DNA of 64,000 bases from Paeniglutamicibacter antarcticus (GTDB taxonomy: Bacteria > Actinomycetota > Actinomycetes > Actinomycetales > Micrococcaceae), in the NCBI RefSeq assembly GCF_900010755.1, contig NZ_CZJT01000081.1:124001-188000 (forward strand), given 5' to 3'. The position numbers and the translations under genes are program-made. Below are positions 43,500 through 52,567 of the stretch, in pieces. The number at the start of each line of letters is the position of its first letter. The stretch's first letter is position 1. The notes below the pieces were generated by a model. It did no database searches, was not told where the DNA came from, and worked only from the letters and a program-made list of their open reading frames with translations.

Positions 43500-44408
43500 T
43501 TACAGACCTGCTACAAAATCCTTGAGCCATGGGACCAACGCCGGTGCTATGTCTTCTCGCTCTGAAGCCAGAGAAATGACAGCCTGCAGGTAGCTGACTT
43601 TATCCCCGGTGTCGTATCGACGTCCGCGGAACACCACTGCGTGAACTCCGGATCCTTCGCCTTCAGCGCTGGCAAGGGTCTCAAGTGCATCAGTTAGCTG
43701 GATTTCACCCCCACGACCTGGAGCGGTTTCTTCGAGCACGGAGAAGACACGCGGGTGAAGCACATAGCGTCCGATCACCGCGAGATTTGAAGGCGCATCT
43801 TCGACGGCCGGCTTTTCAACCAGGCCGTTGACTTTGACGTAGTCGGCGCCGTCAACGACGGTAACGTCAGCACAACCGTAGGAACTGATCTGCTGAGGGT
43901 CCACTTCCATCAGGGCAATAACGGATCCCCCGGTTTTTTCCTGGACGTCGATCATGAGCGAGAGAAGCTCATCGCGTTCGTCGATGAGGTCATCACCCAA
44001 AAGAACGGCAAATGGTTCGTTTCCCACATGCTGTTTGGCGCAAAGCACCGCATGGCCAAGGCCTTTTGGGTCCCGCTGGCGAATGTAGTGGATTTCACCG
44101 AGCTCGGTGGCTTCTTGGACACGACGTAGACGCTCCGTGTCACCCTTGGCTTCAAGGGCGGCTTCAATCGATGGAACGCGGTCAAAGTGGTCTTCGAGCG
44201 CACGCTTGCTGCGTCCTGTGATCATCAGGACATCTGAAAGCCCGGCTTTTGAAGCTTCGGCAACAACATACTGAATAGCCGGTTGGTCAACAACTGGAAG
44301 CATTTCCTTGGGCATCGCCTTGGTGGCAGGAAGGAACCGGGTGCCCAGTCCTGCCGCAGGGATAACTGCCTTTGTCACACGATTGCTCTTACTCAACGTC
44401 ATGGACAT
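43500..44408 (-). CDS. galU: UTP-glucose-1-phosphate uridylyltransferase
   Basis: GalU makes UDP-glucose from UTP and glucose 1-phosphate, the donor for glucosylated wall polymers and glycolipids. The 302-residue protein has the nucleotide-binding start VIPAAGLGTRFLPATKAMPKE, then VVDQPAIQYVV, the FAVLLGDDLI segment and LVEKPAVEDAPSN with the conserved Lys, all as in bacterial GalU. The ATG at 44408 was kept; ATG at 44402 is two codons inside. It lies next to an LCP gene and near the exporter operon, which suggests that its product feeds the glycosyltransferases here. A strong terminator follows. Confidence 0.96.
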   Translation of the reverse strand: MSMTLSKSNRVTKAVIPAAGLGTRFLPATKAMPKEMLPVVDQPAIQYVVAEASKAGLSDVLMITGRSKRALEDHFDRVPSIEAALEAKGDTERLRRVQEATELGEIHYIRQRDPKGLGHAVLCAKQHVGNEPFAVLLGDDLIDERDELLSLMIDVQEKTGGSVIALMEVDPQQISSYGCADVTVVDGADYVKVNGLVEKPAVEDAPSNLAVIGRYVLHPRVFSVLEETAPGRGGEIQLTDALETLASAEGEGSGVHAVVFRGRRYDTGDKVSYLQAVISLASEREDIAPALVPWLKDFVAGL

Positions 44409-44470
44409 GACATTACTTCATCAAATGGCCAGCCAGCCAACACGTGTTGTTGCGCGCGGCGTTTTCGACC

Positions 44471-44947
44471 TTAGGCGTTTTTTGGCGCCAGTCGCTTGAG
44501 CACCGTACGCGGCAGATAGTCTGATACATCCCCGCCAAGTGCATTAACTTCCTTCAGCAAGGATGAAGACAGGTGGGTGTAGCGATTGTCTGCCGCCAGG
44601 AATACTGTTTCAACGCCCGTGAGGTGGCGGTTCATGACTGCCATGGGTGTTTCGTACTGGTAGTCAACGGTGGAGCGCAATCCCTTAACTATCGCGTCTG
44701 CACCATGTTCCCTGCAGAAATCCACCAGAAGGCCCTCACCCATGGGCTGAACGCTCACACCGCGAAGTCCGCCGATGGTCTCTTGGACCATTTCAAGGCG
44801 TTCTTCGGCCTCAAAGCGGTATTTTTTGGCATAGTTGGTGGACACGGCCACAATCACCTCGTCAAAGAGACTGCTGGCACGGGCAATGATCTCTACATGA
44901 CCGTTATGGATTGGGTCAAAAGATCCGGGGCAGACGGCTCGGCGCAT
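44471..44947 (-). CDS. coaD: Phosphopantetheine adenylyltransferase
   Basis: CoaD joins 4'-phosphopantetheine and ATP to dephospho-CoA, the fourth step of CoA synthesis. The 158-residue protein has CPGSFDPIHNGHVEII with the HxGH motif near the start, GLRSTVDYQYE in the middle and the family SSSLLKEV segment near the end. The ATG at 44947 gives the usual MRRAVCPGSFDP; a TTG at 44956 is the alternative. In actinobacteria coaD commonly follows rsmD; here two plus-strand genes lie between them. Confidence 0.96.
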   Translation of the reverse strand: MRRAVCPGSFDPIHNGHVEIIARASSLFDEVIVAVSTNYAKKYRFEAEERLEMVQETIGGLRGVSVQPMGEGLLVDFCREHGADAIVKGLRSTVDYQYETPMAVMNRHLTGVETVFLAADNRYTHLSSSLLKEVNALGGDVSDYLPRTVLKRLAPKNA

Positions 44948-45066
44948 ACCCAGCAATCTATCAAAGCCCCGACCATGTCTTGTTTAGCAACCGATCCACG
45001 ACTCATCGTGTCGTGCTTGCAGTTCGATAGCGGGAACCAGGACCCAAAGACTGGATAATGGGTGGC

Positions 45067-46278
45067 ATGCCTTCATATCCTTTCCCGTGGCAGCGCACTG
45101 CTGCCGGCGCAAACCTTCTCTCCAGCACCGGCGACTTGAGTGTCACAATTTTTGAAGAGATCACTGCACTCGCGACCAAACACAGCGCTATTAATCTCGG
45201 CCAGGGGTTTCCCGACACCGACGGACCCCACCTGTTCAAGGAACAAGCTGCAGAAGGCGTTGCAGGATCACTGAACCAATATGCGCCAGGCGGCGGCATT
45301 CTTGTCCTTCGGGAAGCAATAGCCAAGCACCAACAACGTTTCTACGGGTTGAGCGTGAATCCGGAGACTGAAGTTGTTGTCACCACCGGTGCCACTGAGG
45401 CTATTGCCGCGTCGATCCTTGCATTTATTCAGCCCGGTGACGAGGTTATTACCTTTGAACCTTTTTACGATTCCTACGGCGCAACCATTGGATTGGCCGG
45501 TGGCATCCATCGAACCGTGCCGCTGAATGCCCCTGATTTCCAGCCGGATATTGCCGACCTGCGGGCTGCTTTCAGCACCCGCACCAAAATGATTGTGCTG
45601 AACAATCCTCACAACCCCACAGGCGCCGTCTTTGAGCGCGCGGTTCTCGAGGAAATCGTGTATCTCGCCACCAAGCACGATTGCTTGATTCTCTCCGATG
45701 AAGTCTACGAACACCTGACCTTCGGTGTTCCACACATACCCATTGCAACAATTCCGGGTGCATGGGAGCGCACACTGACTCTCTCATCGGTGGGCAAGAC
45801 GTTCTCGTTCACGGGCTGGAAGGTCGGCTGGGCCATGGGGCCAGCGCCGCTCATCGCTGCCGTTCGCACCGTCAAACAATTCCTCAGTTACTCTTCTGGC
45901 ACGGCATTCCAGCCGGCCGTTGCGGCAGCATTGGACTCCCCCACCGAGTTTTTTGATGCCTTCGCCCGAGACTTGGGACATCGAAGCACCGTTTTGGCTG
46001 CGGGTCTTGAATCTGCCGGGATGACGGTCTACAGACCACGTGGTACATACTTCGTGGTTGCCGACGTTGCACCCCTGGGGTTCACGGACGCACTTGACCT
46101 TGCCCGAAGGATGCCCAAGTCCATTGGCGTCGCTGGTATACCGCTATCAGTGTTCTGCCATGCGGAAGGCGCCCAACGGACAAAGACCTTGATGCGTTTC
46201 GCCTTCTGCAAGAAGTTGGAAGTCCTTACGGAGGCAGCCGAACGGCTCTCGCATTTGTCCACCAAGATCGGAAGCTAA
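45067..46278 (+). CDS. Class I/II aminotransferase
   Basis: The 403-residue protein is a PLP-dependent fold type I aminotransferase, closest in look to kynurenine/methionine aminotransferases such as YbdL. Motifs are INLGQGFPD, NQYAPGGG, ATEAIAAS, VLNNPHNPTG, ILSDEVYEHL and the PLP lysine in SVGKTFSFTGWKVGW, ending with FCKK and conserved Arg in MRFAF. The ATG at 45067 was chosen for the N-terminus MPSYPFPWQ; an ATG three codons upstream at 45058 is possible. It is divergent from coaD and is followed after two bases by the spermidine-synthase-like gene, so the two are co-transcribed. Its substrate is uncertain. Confidence 0.9.
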   Translation: MPSYPFPWQRTAAGANLLSSTGDLSVTIFEEITALATKHSAINLGQGFPDTDGPHLFKEQAAEGVAGSLNQYAPGGGILVLREAIAKHQQRFYGLSVNPETEVVVTTGATEAIAASILAFIQPGDEVITFEPFYDSYGATIGLAGGIHRTVPLNAPDFQPDIADLRAAFSTRTKMIVLNNPHNPTGAVFERAVLEEIVYLATKHDCLILSDEVYEHLTFGVPHIPIATIPGAWERTLTLSSVGKTFSFTGWKVGWAMGPAPLIAAVRTVKQFLSYSSGTAFQPAVAAALDSPTEFFDAFARDLGHRSTVLAAGLESAGMTVYRPRGTYFVVADVAPLGFTDALDLARRMPKSIGVAGIPLSVFCHAEGAQRTKTLMRFAFCKKLEVLTEAAERLSHLSTKIGS

Positions 46279-46280
46279 TC

Positions 46281-47060
46281 ATGGTTACCCGTGCATCACG
46301 TTGGATGAGCAACTTGGGGGCACATGCCACGCTCAAGGAAGACGCATTCGTGCCCGGCGCTTGGGTGCTTTCGCTCGGTGACGCCGAGCAATCCCATGTT
46401 AATGTGGGGCATCCCGAAGAAATCTTTTACGAGTATCTGAGGCGCCTGGCTAATTACATAGACCAGTTGAAGGAACCTGCAGCACCCCTGAGGGTCCTGC
46501 ATTTGGGTGCCGGCGCGCTGACACTGGCCCGTTACGTCGAGGCGGTCCGTCCGGGGTCAACCCAGGTTGCCGTTGATTTGGAACGTGAGCTTCTCGACTT
46601 TGTACTCGAAGCACTGCCCATGGACAACCAAACCGGGCTTACCACGCTGATTGGTGATGCCCGGGAGGTTCTCACGGCCGAGCTGGCCGGCATGGAGTTT
46701 GACGCCGTGGTCTTGGATATCTTCAGCGGTGCGGGTGCGCCGGCGCACCTGAAGGTACCCGCCTTTTATGCCGAAATGAAAGCCCTTTTGGCGCCGCAGG
46801 GCATGGTGCTGGTCAACGTCGGAGACGATCCACCATTTGCCTTTGCAGACAGCCAAATTCAGGCGCTGTCACAGGTATTCACCTCGGTGATTGCCAGCGC
46901 ACCAACAGAAATATTTTCCCGCAAGTATCCAGGCAATATGGTCTTGGCCGCCACTCAGTCAAAAATAGACGTGGCATTGATCGATCGTCTCCGCGGTTCC
47001 GGGCCCCACCCAGGAACCGTGCTATTCGGTAGTGACCTCGACGGGTTCGGCAAACCATAG
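46281..47060 (+). CDS. Spermidine-synthase-like SAM-binding protein
   Basis: The 259-residue protein has the nucleotide-binding Rossmann fold of spermidine synthases and methyltransferases: VLHLGAGALTLARYV, then VDLERELLDFV, a GDAREVL segment and VVLDIFSGAGAPAHL. Many actinobacteria encode such proteins without a polyamine pathway nearby, so the true activity is open (aminopropyl transfer or methyl transfer). It starts two bases after the aminotransferase stop. Its last 39 bases overlap the 3' end of rsmD on the other strand. Confidence 0.82.
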   Translation: MVTRASRWMSNLGAHATLKEDAFVPGAWVLSLGDAEQSHVNVGHPEEIFYEYLRRLANYIDQLKEPAAPLRVLHLGAGALTLARYVEAVRPGSTQVAVDLERELLDFVLEALPMDNQTGLTTLIGDAREVLTAELAGMEFDAVVLDIFSGAGAPAHLKVPAFYAEMKALLAPQGMVLVNVGDDPPFAFADSQIQALSQVFTSVIASAPTEIFSRKYPGNMVLAATQSKIDVALIDRLRGSGPHPGTVLFGSDLDGFGKP

Positions 47061-47621
47061 ACGGGTCTCACCGTACTTTTTCTCCGCAAACCGCTTGATG
47101 TTTTCCGGCCAGGTGGGCTCAGCTGATCTTGAGGAACGCTCAACGATGATCGTTGCGTGTTCCTCAAGTACCAGGGCCACTTTTTGAAGCGTCTTTGCAA
47201 GTTCCTCTTCAGAAAGCGGGTATGGCGGATCCATGAACACCACATCCCAGCTCTTGCCGCCACTGAACCCTGGGACCGGCGCGAAAGTATCCAGGACCGA
47301 ATCCACGGAGCCCTTCCTGACATCAACGATGCTGCTGCGGAGCGCCTTGTTGACAAGTCCTGCGTTCGTTTGGCAAACGGCGGCTGCCTTGGGGGCAAGC
47401 TCCACTAGAAGCACCGAGCGTGCTCCACGGCTCGCAGCTTCAATTCCGAGTGTTCCGGCTCCTGCATACAGGTCCAAGACCCTGGCTCCCGCCAAGATGT
47501 CGTAGCTCTCCAAGCGCGAGAACAACGCTTCTTTCACCCGGTCGGTCGTTGGCCTCGTGGAATCGCCGGGAACGCTCTTGAGTGGGATTCCGCCGGCGGC
47601 CCCTGCAACAATTCGGCTCAT
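47022..47621 (-). CDS. rsmD: 16S rRNA guanine(966)-N2-methyltransferase
   Basis: RsmD methylates G966 of 16S rRNA within the small subunit. The 199-residue protein begins MSRIVAGAAGG, has TRPTTDRVKEALFSRL, the SAM motif LDLYAGAGTLGIEAASRGA and the catalytic DPPY as VFMDPPYPL. The ATG at 47621 was chosen for the family start; it has AGAGG about 9 bases upstream. An upstream ATG at 47687 lies inside recG. It follows recG by 7 bases, and its 3' end overlaps the convergent spermidine-synthase-like gene. Confidence 0.96.
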   Translation of the reverse strand: MSRIVAGAAGGIPLKSVPGDSTRPTTDRVKEALFSRLESYDILAGARVLDLYAGAGTLGIEAASRGARSVLLVELAPKAAAVCQTNAGLVNKALRSSIVDVRKGSVDSVLDTFAPVPGFSGGKSWDVVFMDPPYPLSEEELAKTLQKVALVLEEHATIIVERSSRSAEPTWPENIKRFAEKKYGETRLWFAEPVEVTTE

Positions 47622-47628
47622 TTCGGTA

Positions 47629-49845
47629 CTATCCTCTTTCCATAAATGCTTGCATGTCTTCATTGACCCATTCTTCGACTGCACCATGAAGCAACGGATA
47701 GCCTGCCAATCCTTGGCTGGATAAAACTATTTCTTCGGCTTGGTTTCGGGCGCGCGCAATGAGCTTCGAGTCTTTGATCACGCGCAGTACTTTAAGGGTT
47801 GAACGCGATCCGGATTGGTTTGCACCCAGAATATCGCCTTCACGGCGTTCCTGAAGATCCGATTCGGCAAGTGCGAATCCATCGGTGGTCGAGGCGACCG
47901 CCTGTAGCCTGGCGATTGATGGATGGTTCGCATCAAGCCACGTACTCATCAGGCACGTTCCAGGATGCCCGCCACGACCGATTCGTCCACGCAACTGATG
48001 CAACTGCGAGATCCCAAAATTCTCCGCGTCAACGATGACCATCAGCGTCGCGTTGTGAACGTCGACACCGACTTCAATGACGGTTGTGGAAACGAGGATC
48101 TGTGCCCTGCCGCTGTCAAAATCAGACATGGCAGCAGCCTTGTCCTCACTAGGCATGCGCCCATGCAACTCCCGGATTTCGATGCCGGCAAATGCGGGCA
48201 TCGCACGCAGAAGTTCCATCATCTTCTCGACAGTCATAGAGGCGGGCTTTACCGGCGCCGGCAGGGGAGAACCACTTGCCTCAAACTCATCATTGAAAAT
48301 CGGTGGTGCGTCATCCTCAACCGTTTTCTCGCTGATCCGTGGACACACCACGTACACCTGATGCCCCTTGGCCACTTCCTCGGCAATCCTGGAAAAGAGT
48401 CGGCCTTGCATGAGCGGCATTTGGAGCGGTACCAGGTGAGTTGAAATTGGCGCACGTCCGGGCGGCAGCGATTTCATGAGGCTAACCTCCAGGTCGCCAA
48501 ATACCGTCATCGCCACGGTGCGGGGAATGGGTGTTGCTGTCATTACCAGCATATGTGGCGGGTTCTCAGCCTTGGCGCGGAGCAGATCACGTTGCTCAAC
48601 TCCGAAGCGGTGTTGCTCATCGACCACTACCAGACCCAGGTCAGCGAAGCTCACAATGTCCGAAAGTAATGCGTGGGTTCCCACCAATATTCCGGTTTCG
48701 CCGGATGCCGCTCCCAGTAATACCCTGCGTTTTACTCCGGTGGTCGCCGAGCCTGTCAGCAAATCCACTCGGGTTGCGCGCGGGTCCGAACCGAGTTCCC
48801 CTAGGTTTCCCCATGGGCCCAGAAGCTTGCAAATTGATTGGTAATGTTGCTGTGCCAAGACTTCTGTCGGGGCGAGCAAAGCGCATTGCCCACCCGAATC
48901 AACGACTTGAAGCATTGCCCTCAAAGCTACGAGGGTCTTTCCCGAACCCACCTCACCCTGCAGCAACCTGTTCATGGGGTGACCCCGAACCAGGTCCTCG
49001 GCTATTTCCATCCCAGACTGCTTTTGCCCTTCCGTCAGCGTGTAGGGAAGGCTCCGCTCGAATGCGGCTAGAAGCCCATCTGCGCGCCCCGGCCGCAGGA
49101 TGGCTGGCTGAAGCCGTCGATGCATCTTGCGTTGCAGCAAGGCCAACTGCAGCAAAAAGGCTTCCTCAAAGGCAAAACGCTTTCGTGCCGCGTAGCCCTG
49201 CGCAACGGATTCCGGGCCATGAATCTCTCGATAGGCCATGGCCCGGGTCGATAGCTTGTTTTTTTTCAACACTGATTCAGGGATGAACTCTGGGAAGCCG
49301 CTTTCGCCCACACCCTCCACAACCAACGATAAGACGTCCCTGATTTTCTTGTTTGGAAACTTTGCCGTGGCGGGGTAAATCGGGATGGGCCGGGGGTCTG
49401 CGTCATCTGCGTTGTCCAGCAGCGAGTATTCGGGGTGCGTTAGTTCCAGCTGGTCCTGGTAGGTGGTGACCTTGCCGCTGAACATTGCCGTTGCACCGGC
49501 ATGCAGGTCGCGCTTTGCCTCATACCCGTTGAAAAATGTCATGCGCAACGTGGACTGGCTGGGCCCGCTTGCATCGCGCACCACTACCTGCAAAAGGAAA
49601 CCAGCACGTGATTGCATCCTGCGCTGACTTAAGGATTCAACCTCAGCAACTATCGTTACTTCCTCGCCCACCGTCAACTCAGAAATATCCGTAAGCTCAC
49701 CGATTTCCATGTATCGGCGTGGAAAATGAGCGAGTAATTGACCTACTGTTTCATAGCCAAAGGCCTGTTGAATCTTTCGGGCCGATGCACTTCCGATGGC
49801 TTGTTCCAGGGGTGTCGAAACGATGAATTCCGGGCTATCCATCAT
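47629..49845 (-). CDS. recG: ATP-dependent DNA helicase RecG
   Basis: RecG reverses stalled replication forks and branch-migrates Holliday junctions. The 738-residue protein has the N-terminal wedge/OB domain (about 55-160), helicase motifs QGEVGSGKT near 296, DEQHRFGVEQR near 407, TATPIPRT and a C-terminal half with QILVSTTVIEVGVDVHNA, QLHQLRGRIGRG and the wrinkled TRG-like ending ARNQAEEI. The more common Walker A is GDVGSGKT. Its start overlaps the end of the DAK2-domain gene by 11 bases. Confidence 0.97.
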   Translation of the reverse strand: MMDSPEFIVSTPLEQAIGSASARKIQQAFGYETVGQLLAHFPRRYMEIGELTDISELTVGEEVTIVAEVESLSQRRMQSRAGFLLQVVVRDASGPSQSTLRMTFFNGYEAKRDLHAGATAMFSGKVTTYQDQLELTHPEYSLLDNADDADPRPIPIYPATAKFPNKKIRDVLSLVVEGVGESGFPEFIPESVLKKNKLSTRAMAYREIHGPESVAQGYAARKRFAFEEAFLLQLALLQRKMHRRLQPAILRPGRADGLLAAFERSLPYTLTEGQKQSGMEIAEDLVRGHPMNRLLQGEVGSGKTLVALRAMLQVVDSGGQCALLAPTEVLAQQHYQSICKLLGPWGNLGELGSDPRATRVDLLTGSATTGVKRRVLLGAASGETGILVGTHALLSDIVSFADLGLVVVDEQHRFGVEQRDLLRAKAENPPHMLVMTATPIPRTVAMTVFGDLEVSLMKSLPPGRAPISTHLVPLQMPLMQGRLFSRIAEEVAKGHQVYVVCPRISEKTVEDDAPPIFNDEFEASGSPLPAPVKPASMTVEKMMELLRAMPAFAGIEIRELHGRMPSEDKAAAMSDFDSGRAQILVSTTVIEVGVDVHNATLMVIVDAENFGISQLHQLRGRIGRGGHPGTCLMSTWLDANHPSIARLQAVASTTDGFALAESDLQERREGDILGANQSGSRSTLKVLRVIKDSKLIARARNQAEEIVLSSQGLAGYPLLHGAVEEWVNEDMQAFMERG

Positions 49846-50797
49846 GGGTGCATAGGTTTGTGACGGAAACGTTTACAGGTGCACCCACGCTGCGGATGAC
49901 GCTTAATGCGTCTTCGGCAGCGGGCACATGAACGTGGACCCTCCAGCGGTAGCCGTCTTCCGTTGGGTTAACAGGGCTCATGATCACAGAATCGCCTACT
50001 GCGTCCAATTGCCCACGCAGCGTCGCGGCACCAAGAGCATCAAGGTTAATAGTGCACATCACCTCAACGCCCTCCTCAGCGGAGACCTCTTGATGGATAT
50101 GCGGGTCTTGGATGTCGTACCCATGGAATTGGGAGTATTCATCGGGGTCTATCAGGTGACCTTGAAGGGCTCCCCGCAACTCGTCAAGGACGATCAACAT
50201 GCCAACGGCTCCTGCATCGACAATTTGCGCGTCGTGAAGGGCTCCCAGCTCTGATTCTGTCGCGATGACTGCGGCCTCGGCGGCTGTGCATATTTTGCCT
50301 AGCATTTCGGTAAGCGCAGCCTTGCTCGCAGGGTCCAGTGGACTGTCACGAAGCGTGGAACGGGCAGTTATTGCTGCCACCTCCATGACCGAAAGCATGG
50401 TTCCCGATACCGGGTCACTCAATGCCGACCACGCCCTGACCTTGCCACGTTCCAACGCAGTGGCAAGGAGGGGCGCAGTCAATCGTTCCGAACCGCACAA
50501 GGGTTCTGCCATTCCTGCCATGAATACGGCCAGGAGCGTGCCCGAATTTCCGCGTGCCGATTCCATGGCTGCACGTGAAGCAAGGGTGAGCAGTTCCCCA
50601 ATGTTATCCGTCTCGAGCTTGGAGATCGCATCGTGTGCGGAGCGCGCAGTGAGATACAGGTTGCTGCCGGTATCACCATCCGCGACCGGGAAAATATTGA
50701 TCGCGTTGAGTCGATCACTGTGATTTCCCAAGCTTTTAACAACGCGATCAAGCCAAGCTGCCATGGCGTGTGAATCGGCGTGGATCTTCGTATTCAT
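49835..50797 (-). CDS. DAK2/DhaL-domain protein, short FakA-like form
   Basis: The 320-residue protein has the ATP-binding DhaL domain in residues about 8-205, with INIFPVADGDTGSNLYL (three Asp ligands for Mg-ATP) and SARGNSGTLLAVFM. The rest (about 205-320) includes a middle domain with VMCTINLDALGAATLRGQL. Firmicute FakA, the fatty acid kinase, is about 550 residues and works with FakB; this protein lacks most of the C-terminal half, a form common in actinobacteria next to recG. Fatty acid kinase activity is therefore a guess. It lies 22 bases after the LCP gene and overlaps recG by 11 bases. Confidence 0.88.
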   Translation of the reverse strand: MNTKIHADSHAMAAWLDRVVKSLGNHSDRLNAINIFPVADGDTGSNLYLTARSAHDAISKLETDNIGELLTLASRAAMESARGNSGTLLAVFMAGMAEPLCGSERLTAPLLATALERGKVRAWSALSDPVSGTMLSVMEVAAITARSTLRDSPLDPASKAALTEMLGKICTAAEAAVIATESELGALHDAQIVDAGAVGMLIVLDELRGALQGHLIDPDEYSQFHGYDIQDPHIHQEVSAEEGVEVMCTINLDALGAATLRGQLDAVGDSVIMSPVNPTEDGYRWRVHVHVPAAEDALSVIRSVGAPVNVSVTNLCTHDG

Positions 50798-50819
50798 GGT
50801 GTGGGTGGTTTCTCGCTTC

Positions 50820-51866
50820 TTAGAGGTTGTTGTCCTCTACGAACTGGCTGACGGAGTCGGAATTCAAGGCCTTGGCAAAATCACCGATAACGGCCATGTC
50901 CGGAACCACGATCGACTGACCATCAGCTGAACGCCCGGTCCCCTTGTTAGGAAGGGTAAAGAAGTCCATGTCACTTGGACGAATACCGGTCATGGTCGCT
51001 CCGAGCTGTGCAACCTTGACTGCGTCAAGGGTGTCATCAACGGCGATGTACGGAGCAAGTTGCTTGATGCTGTCCGAGATTTTTGCCGGGTCAGTCAGAG
51101 TTTCCTTTGACATCAAGGTACCCAGGACAGCCTTGACATACAGCTGTTGGTTGCGGACACGCTGGTAATCGCCGTCCTTGAATGCGTAACGTTCACGAAC
51201 GAAGGCAAGCGCTTCTTCACCGTTCAGGGTTTGCACGCCTTGTGGGAACTGGATGCCGTTCTTCAGGTGCTGCTGGAAAGCGATCGGGTTGTTGATTTCA
51301 ACGCCACCCAGCGCATCGGTCAGTCCCTTGAAACCTTCAAAGTCAACTGCGGCGACGTGGTCGATACGGGTATCCAAAAGCCCTTCGAGGGTTTGTACGG
51401 CCAAGGCCACTCCCCCGTAGGCAAACGCAGCATTGATTTTTGCCTTGCCGTGGCCCGGAATATCAAGCCATGTATCGCGCATGATCGAGGTGACGTAGGC
51501 TCCCTTGCGGTCCGCCGGAAGATGAACAAGCATCATGGTATCTGAACGGCCCCCGTTGGGAAGCGAAGCAAAATTCTCGTCACCGTTGTCCGTGGCACGT
51601 GTGTCGTTGCCCAGGAGCAGTATGTTGACTGCACCTTCCGCTTCCGGGGTCTTTACCGGACGAAGCGATTCCTCAGGGAAGACATTCTCAAGTTTGGTGG
51701 TCCCGGTGTCAAAGCTCCGTGCCAAGGAGAACAGGTAGGCGCCGGCGCCAATGGCTGCGATCAGTACCAAGGCCACAACGGCAAGCAGGACCACTCGAGC
51801 CGTGCGCTTTTTCTTGCGCGGACGCTTGTAATCGGTGTCTTCGTAATACTCGTTCAGATTTGTCAT
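50820..51866 (-). CDS. LytR-CpsA-Psr family wall polymer ligase
   Basis: This is the second LCP protein in the window. The 348 residues have a basic cytoplasmic start with KRPRKKKR, one membrane segment (about 25-48) and an LCP domain with RSDTMMLVHLPADRKG, SIMRDTWLDIPG, KINAAFAYGG and the FVRERYAFKDGDYQRVRNQQ region. It is clearly paralogous to the protein at 42308-43363. GAAAGG lies 7 bases before the ATG. It is the first gene of a run with the DAK2-domain gene, recG and rsmD. Which wall polymer it attaches is not clear. Confidence 0.94.
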   Translation of the reverse strand: MTNLNEYYEDTDYKRPRKKKRTARVVLLAVVALVLIAAIGAGAYLFSLARSFDTGTTKLENVFPEESLRPVKTPEAEGAVNILLLGNDTRATDNGDENFASLPNGGRSDTMMLVHLPADRKGAYVTSIMRDTWLDIPGHGKAKINAAFAYGGVALAVQTLEGLLDTRIDHVAAVDFEGFKGLTDALGGVEINNPIAFQQHLKNGIQFPQGVQTLNGEEALAFVRERYAFKDGDYQRVRNQQLYVKAVLGTLMSKETLTDPAKISDSIKQLAPYIAVDDTLDAVKVAQLGATMTGIRPSDMDFFTLPNKGTGRSADGQSIVVPDMAVIGDFAKALNSDSVSQFVEDNNL

Positions 51867-51919
51867 TTATGCCTTTCAAGCAAATACTCCACTACATCCT
51901 AGTCATCTCGCACGGCAGG

Positions 51920-51934
51920 TAGGCTGTTTATGTG
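51920..51934 (+). promoter_or_regulatory. Putative -10 element with leaderless start
   Basis: TAGGCT at 51920-51925 lies 6 bases before the GTG at 51932, the spacing of leaderless genes in actinobacteria. No ribosome binding site is seen before the GTG, which supports a leaderless transcript. Confidence 0.45.
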
Positions 51935-52483
51935 TCTAGAATGATAGTTTCAAACCCCAATCACCCGAACTCACAGGCTGTAACCAGCAAAATTGCAGGT
52001 AATGAGAAGGGCAAAGCACGCTTTTCAGCAGCAGTTGCCTGCGCCATTGTCGGTACCGCGTTCCTGACCGGATGCACGCCCATTGCCAATGTGCAGGCCG
52101 GCGACGACGCCGGAAACCCCTTATGCGCCGAAATGATGGTGGTGCTTCCAGATGAAATTTCCGACCAACAGAAACGGCAAACCAATAGCCAGGCAACCGC
52201 TGTGTGGGGCAACCCTTCACAGCTAGTGCTTCGCTGCGGAGTCACACCACCACCACCGTCCACGGATCCGTGTGTGACTGTGAACGGGGTTGATTGGCTG
52301 GCCAAGGAAGGGGAATCCGCATGGACTCTCACAACCTATGGCCGGACTCCGGCCACTGAGCTGCTCTTCGATCCGAAGGTCATTCCATCAAGCACAGTGC
52401 TTGCAGCCTTGGCACCGGCTGCCGGTAAAATTCCGGCCGAGCGCCAGTGCGTCTCAGTCACCAAGTCCGAGGACATCCCGTAA
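51932..52483 (+). CDS. DUF3515 family lipoprotein
   Basis: The 183-residue protein has a hydrophobic export segment (about 31-47) ending in the lipobox LTGC, so it should be anchored as a lipoprotein outside the membrane. The mature part holds LCAEMMVVLPDEI, WGNPSQLVLRCGV and the segment VDWLAKEGESAWTLTTYGR, the conserved features of DUF3515, an actinobacterial family of unknown function found beside ddl or thiL. The start is uncertain: GTG at 51932 with a leaderless-type -10 element, or ATG at 51941. It is convergent with ddl, with a strong terminator between. Confidence 0.88.
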   Translation: MSRMIVSNPNHPNSQAVTSKIAGNEKGKARFSAAVACAIVGTAFLTGCTPIANVQAGDDAGNPLCAEMMVVLPDEISDQQKRQTNSQATAVWGNPSQLVLRCGVTPPPPSTDPCVTVNGVDWLAKEGESAWTLTTYGRTPATELLFDPKVIPSSTVLAALAPAAGKIPAERQCVSVTKSEDIP

Positions 52484-52494
52484 CGAAGCCACAA

Positions 52495-52552
52495 AAAAGT
52501 GCGGATCCTTTACTCGCCACCCTGTGGAGGGAAGTACAGGATCCGCACTTTT
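52495..52552. terminator. Bidirectional terminator between DUF3515 gene and ddl
   Basis: A perfect 15-bp stem (AAAAGTGCGGATCCT with AGGATCCGCACTTTT) encloses a 28-base loop that can fold again. A- and T-runs on either side make it fit for termination on both strands. Confidence 0.88.
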
Positions 52553-52567
52553 CGTTGTGCAGGATGC

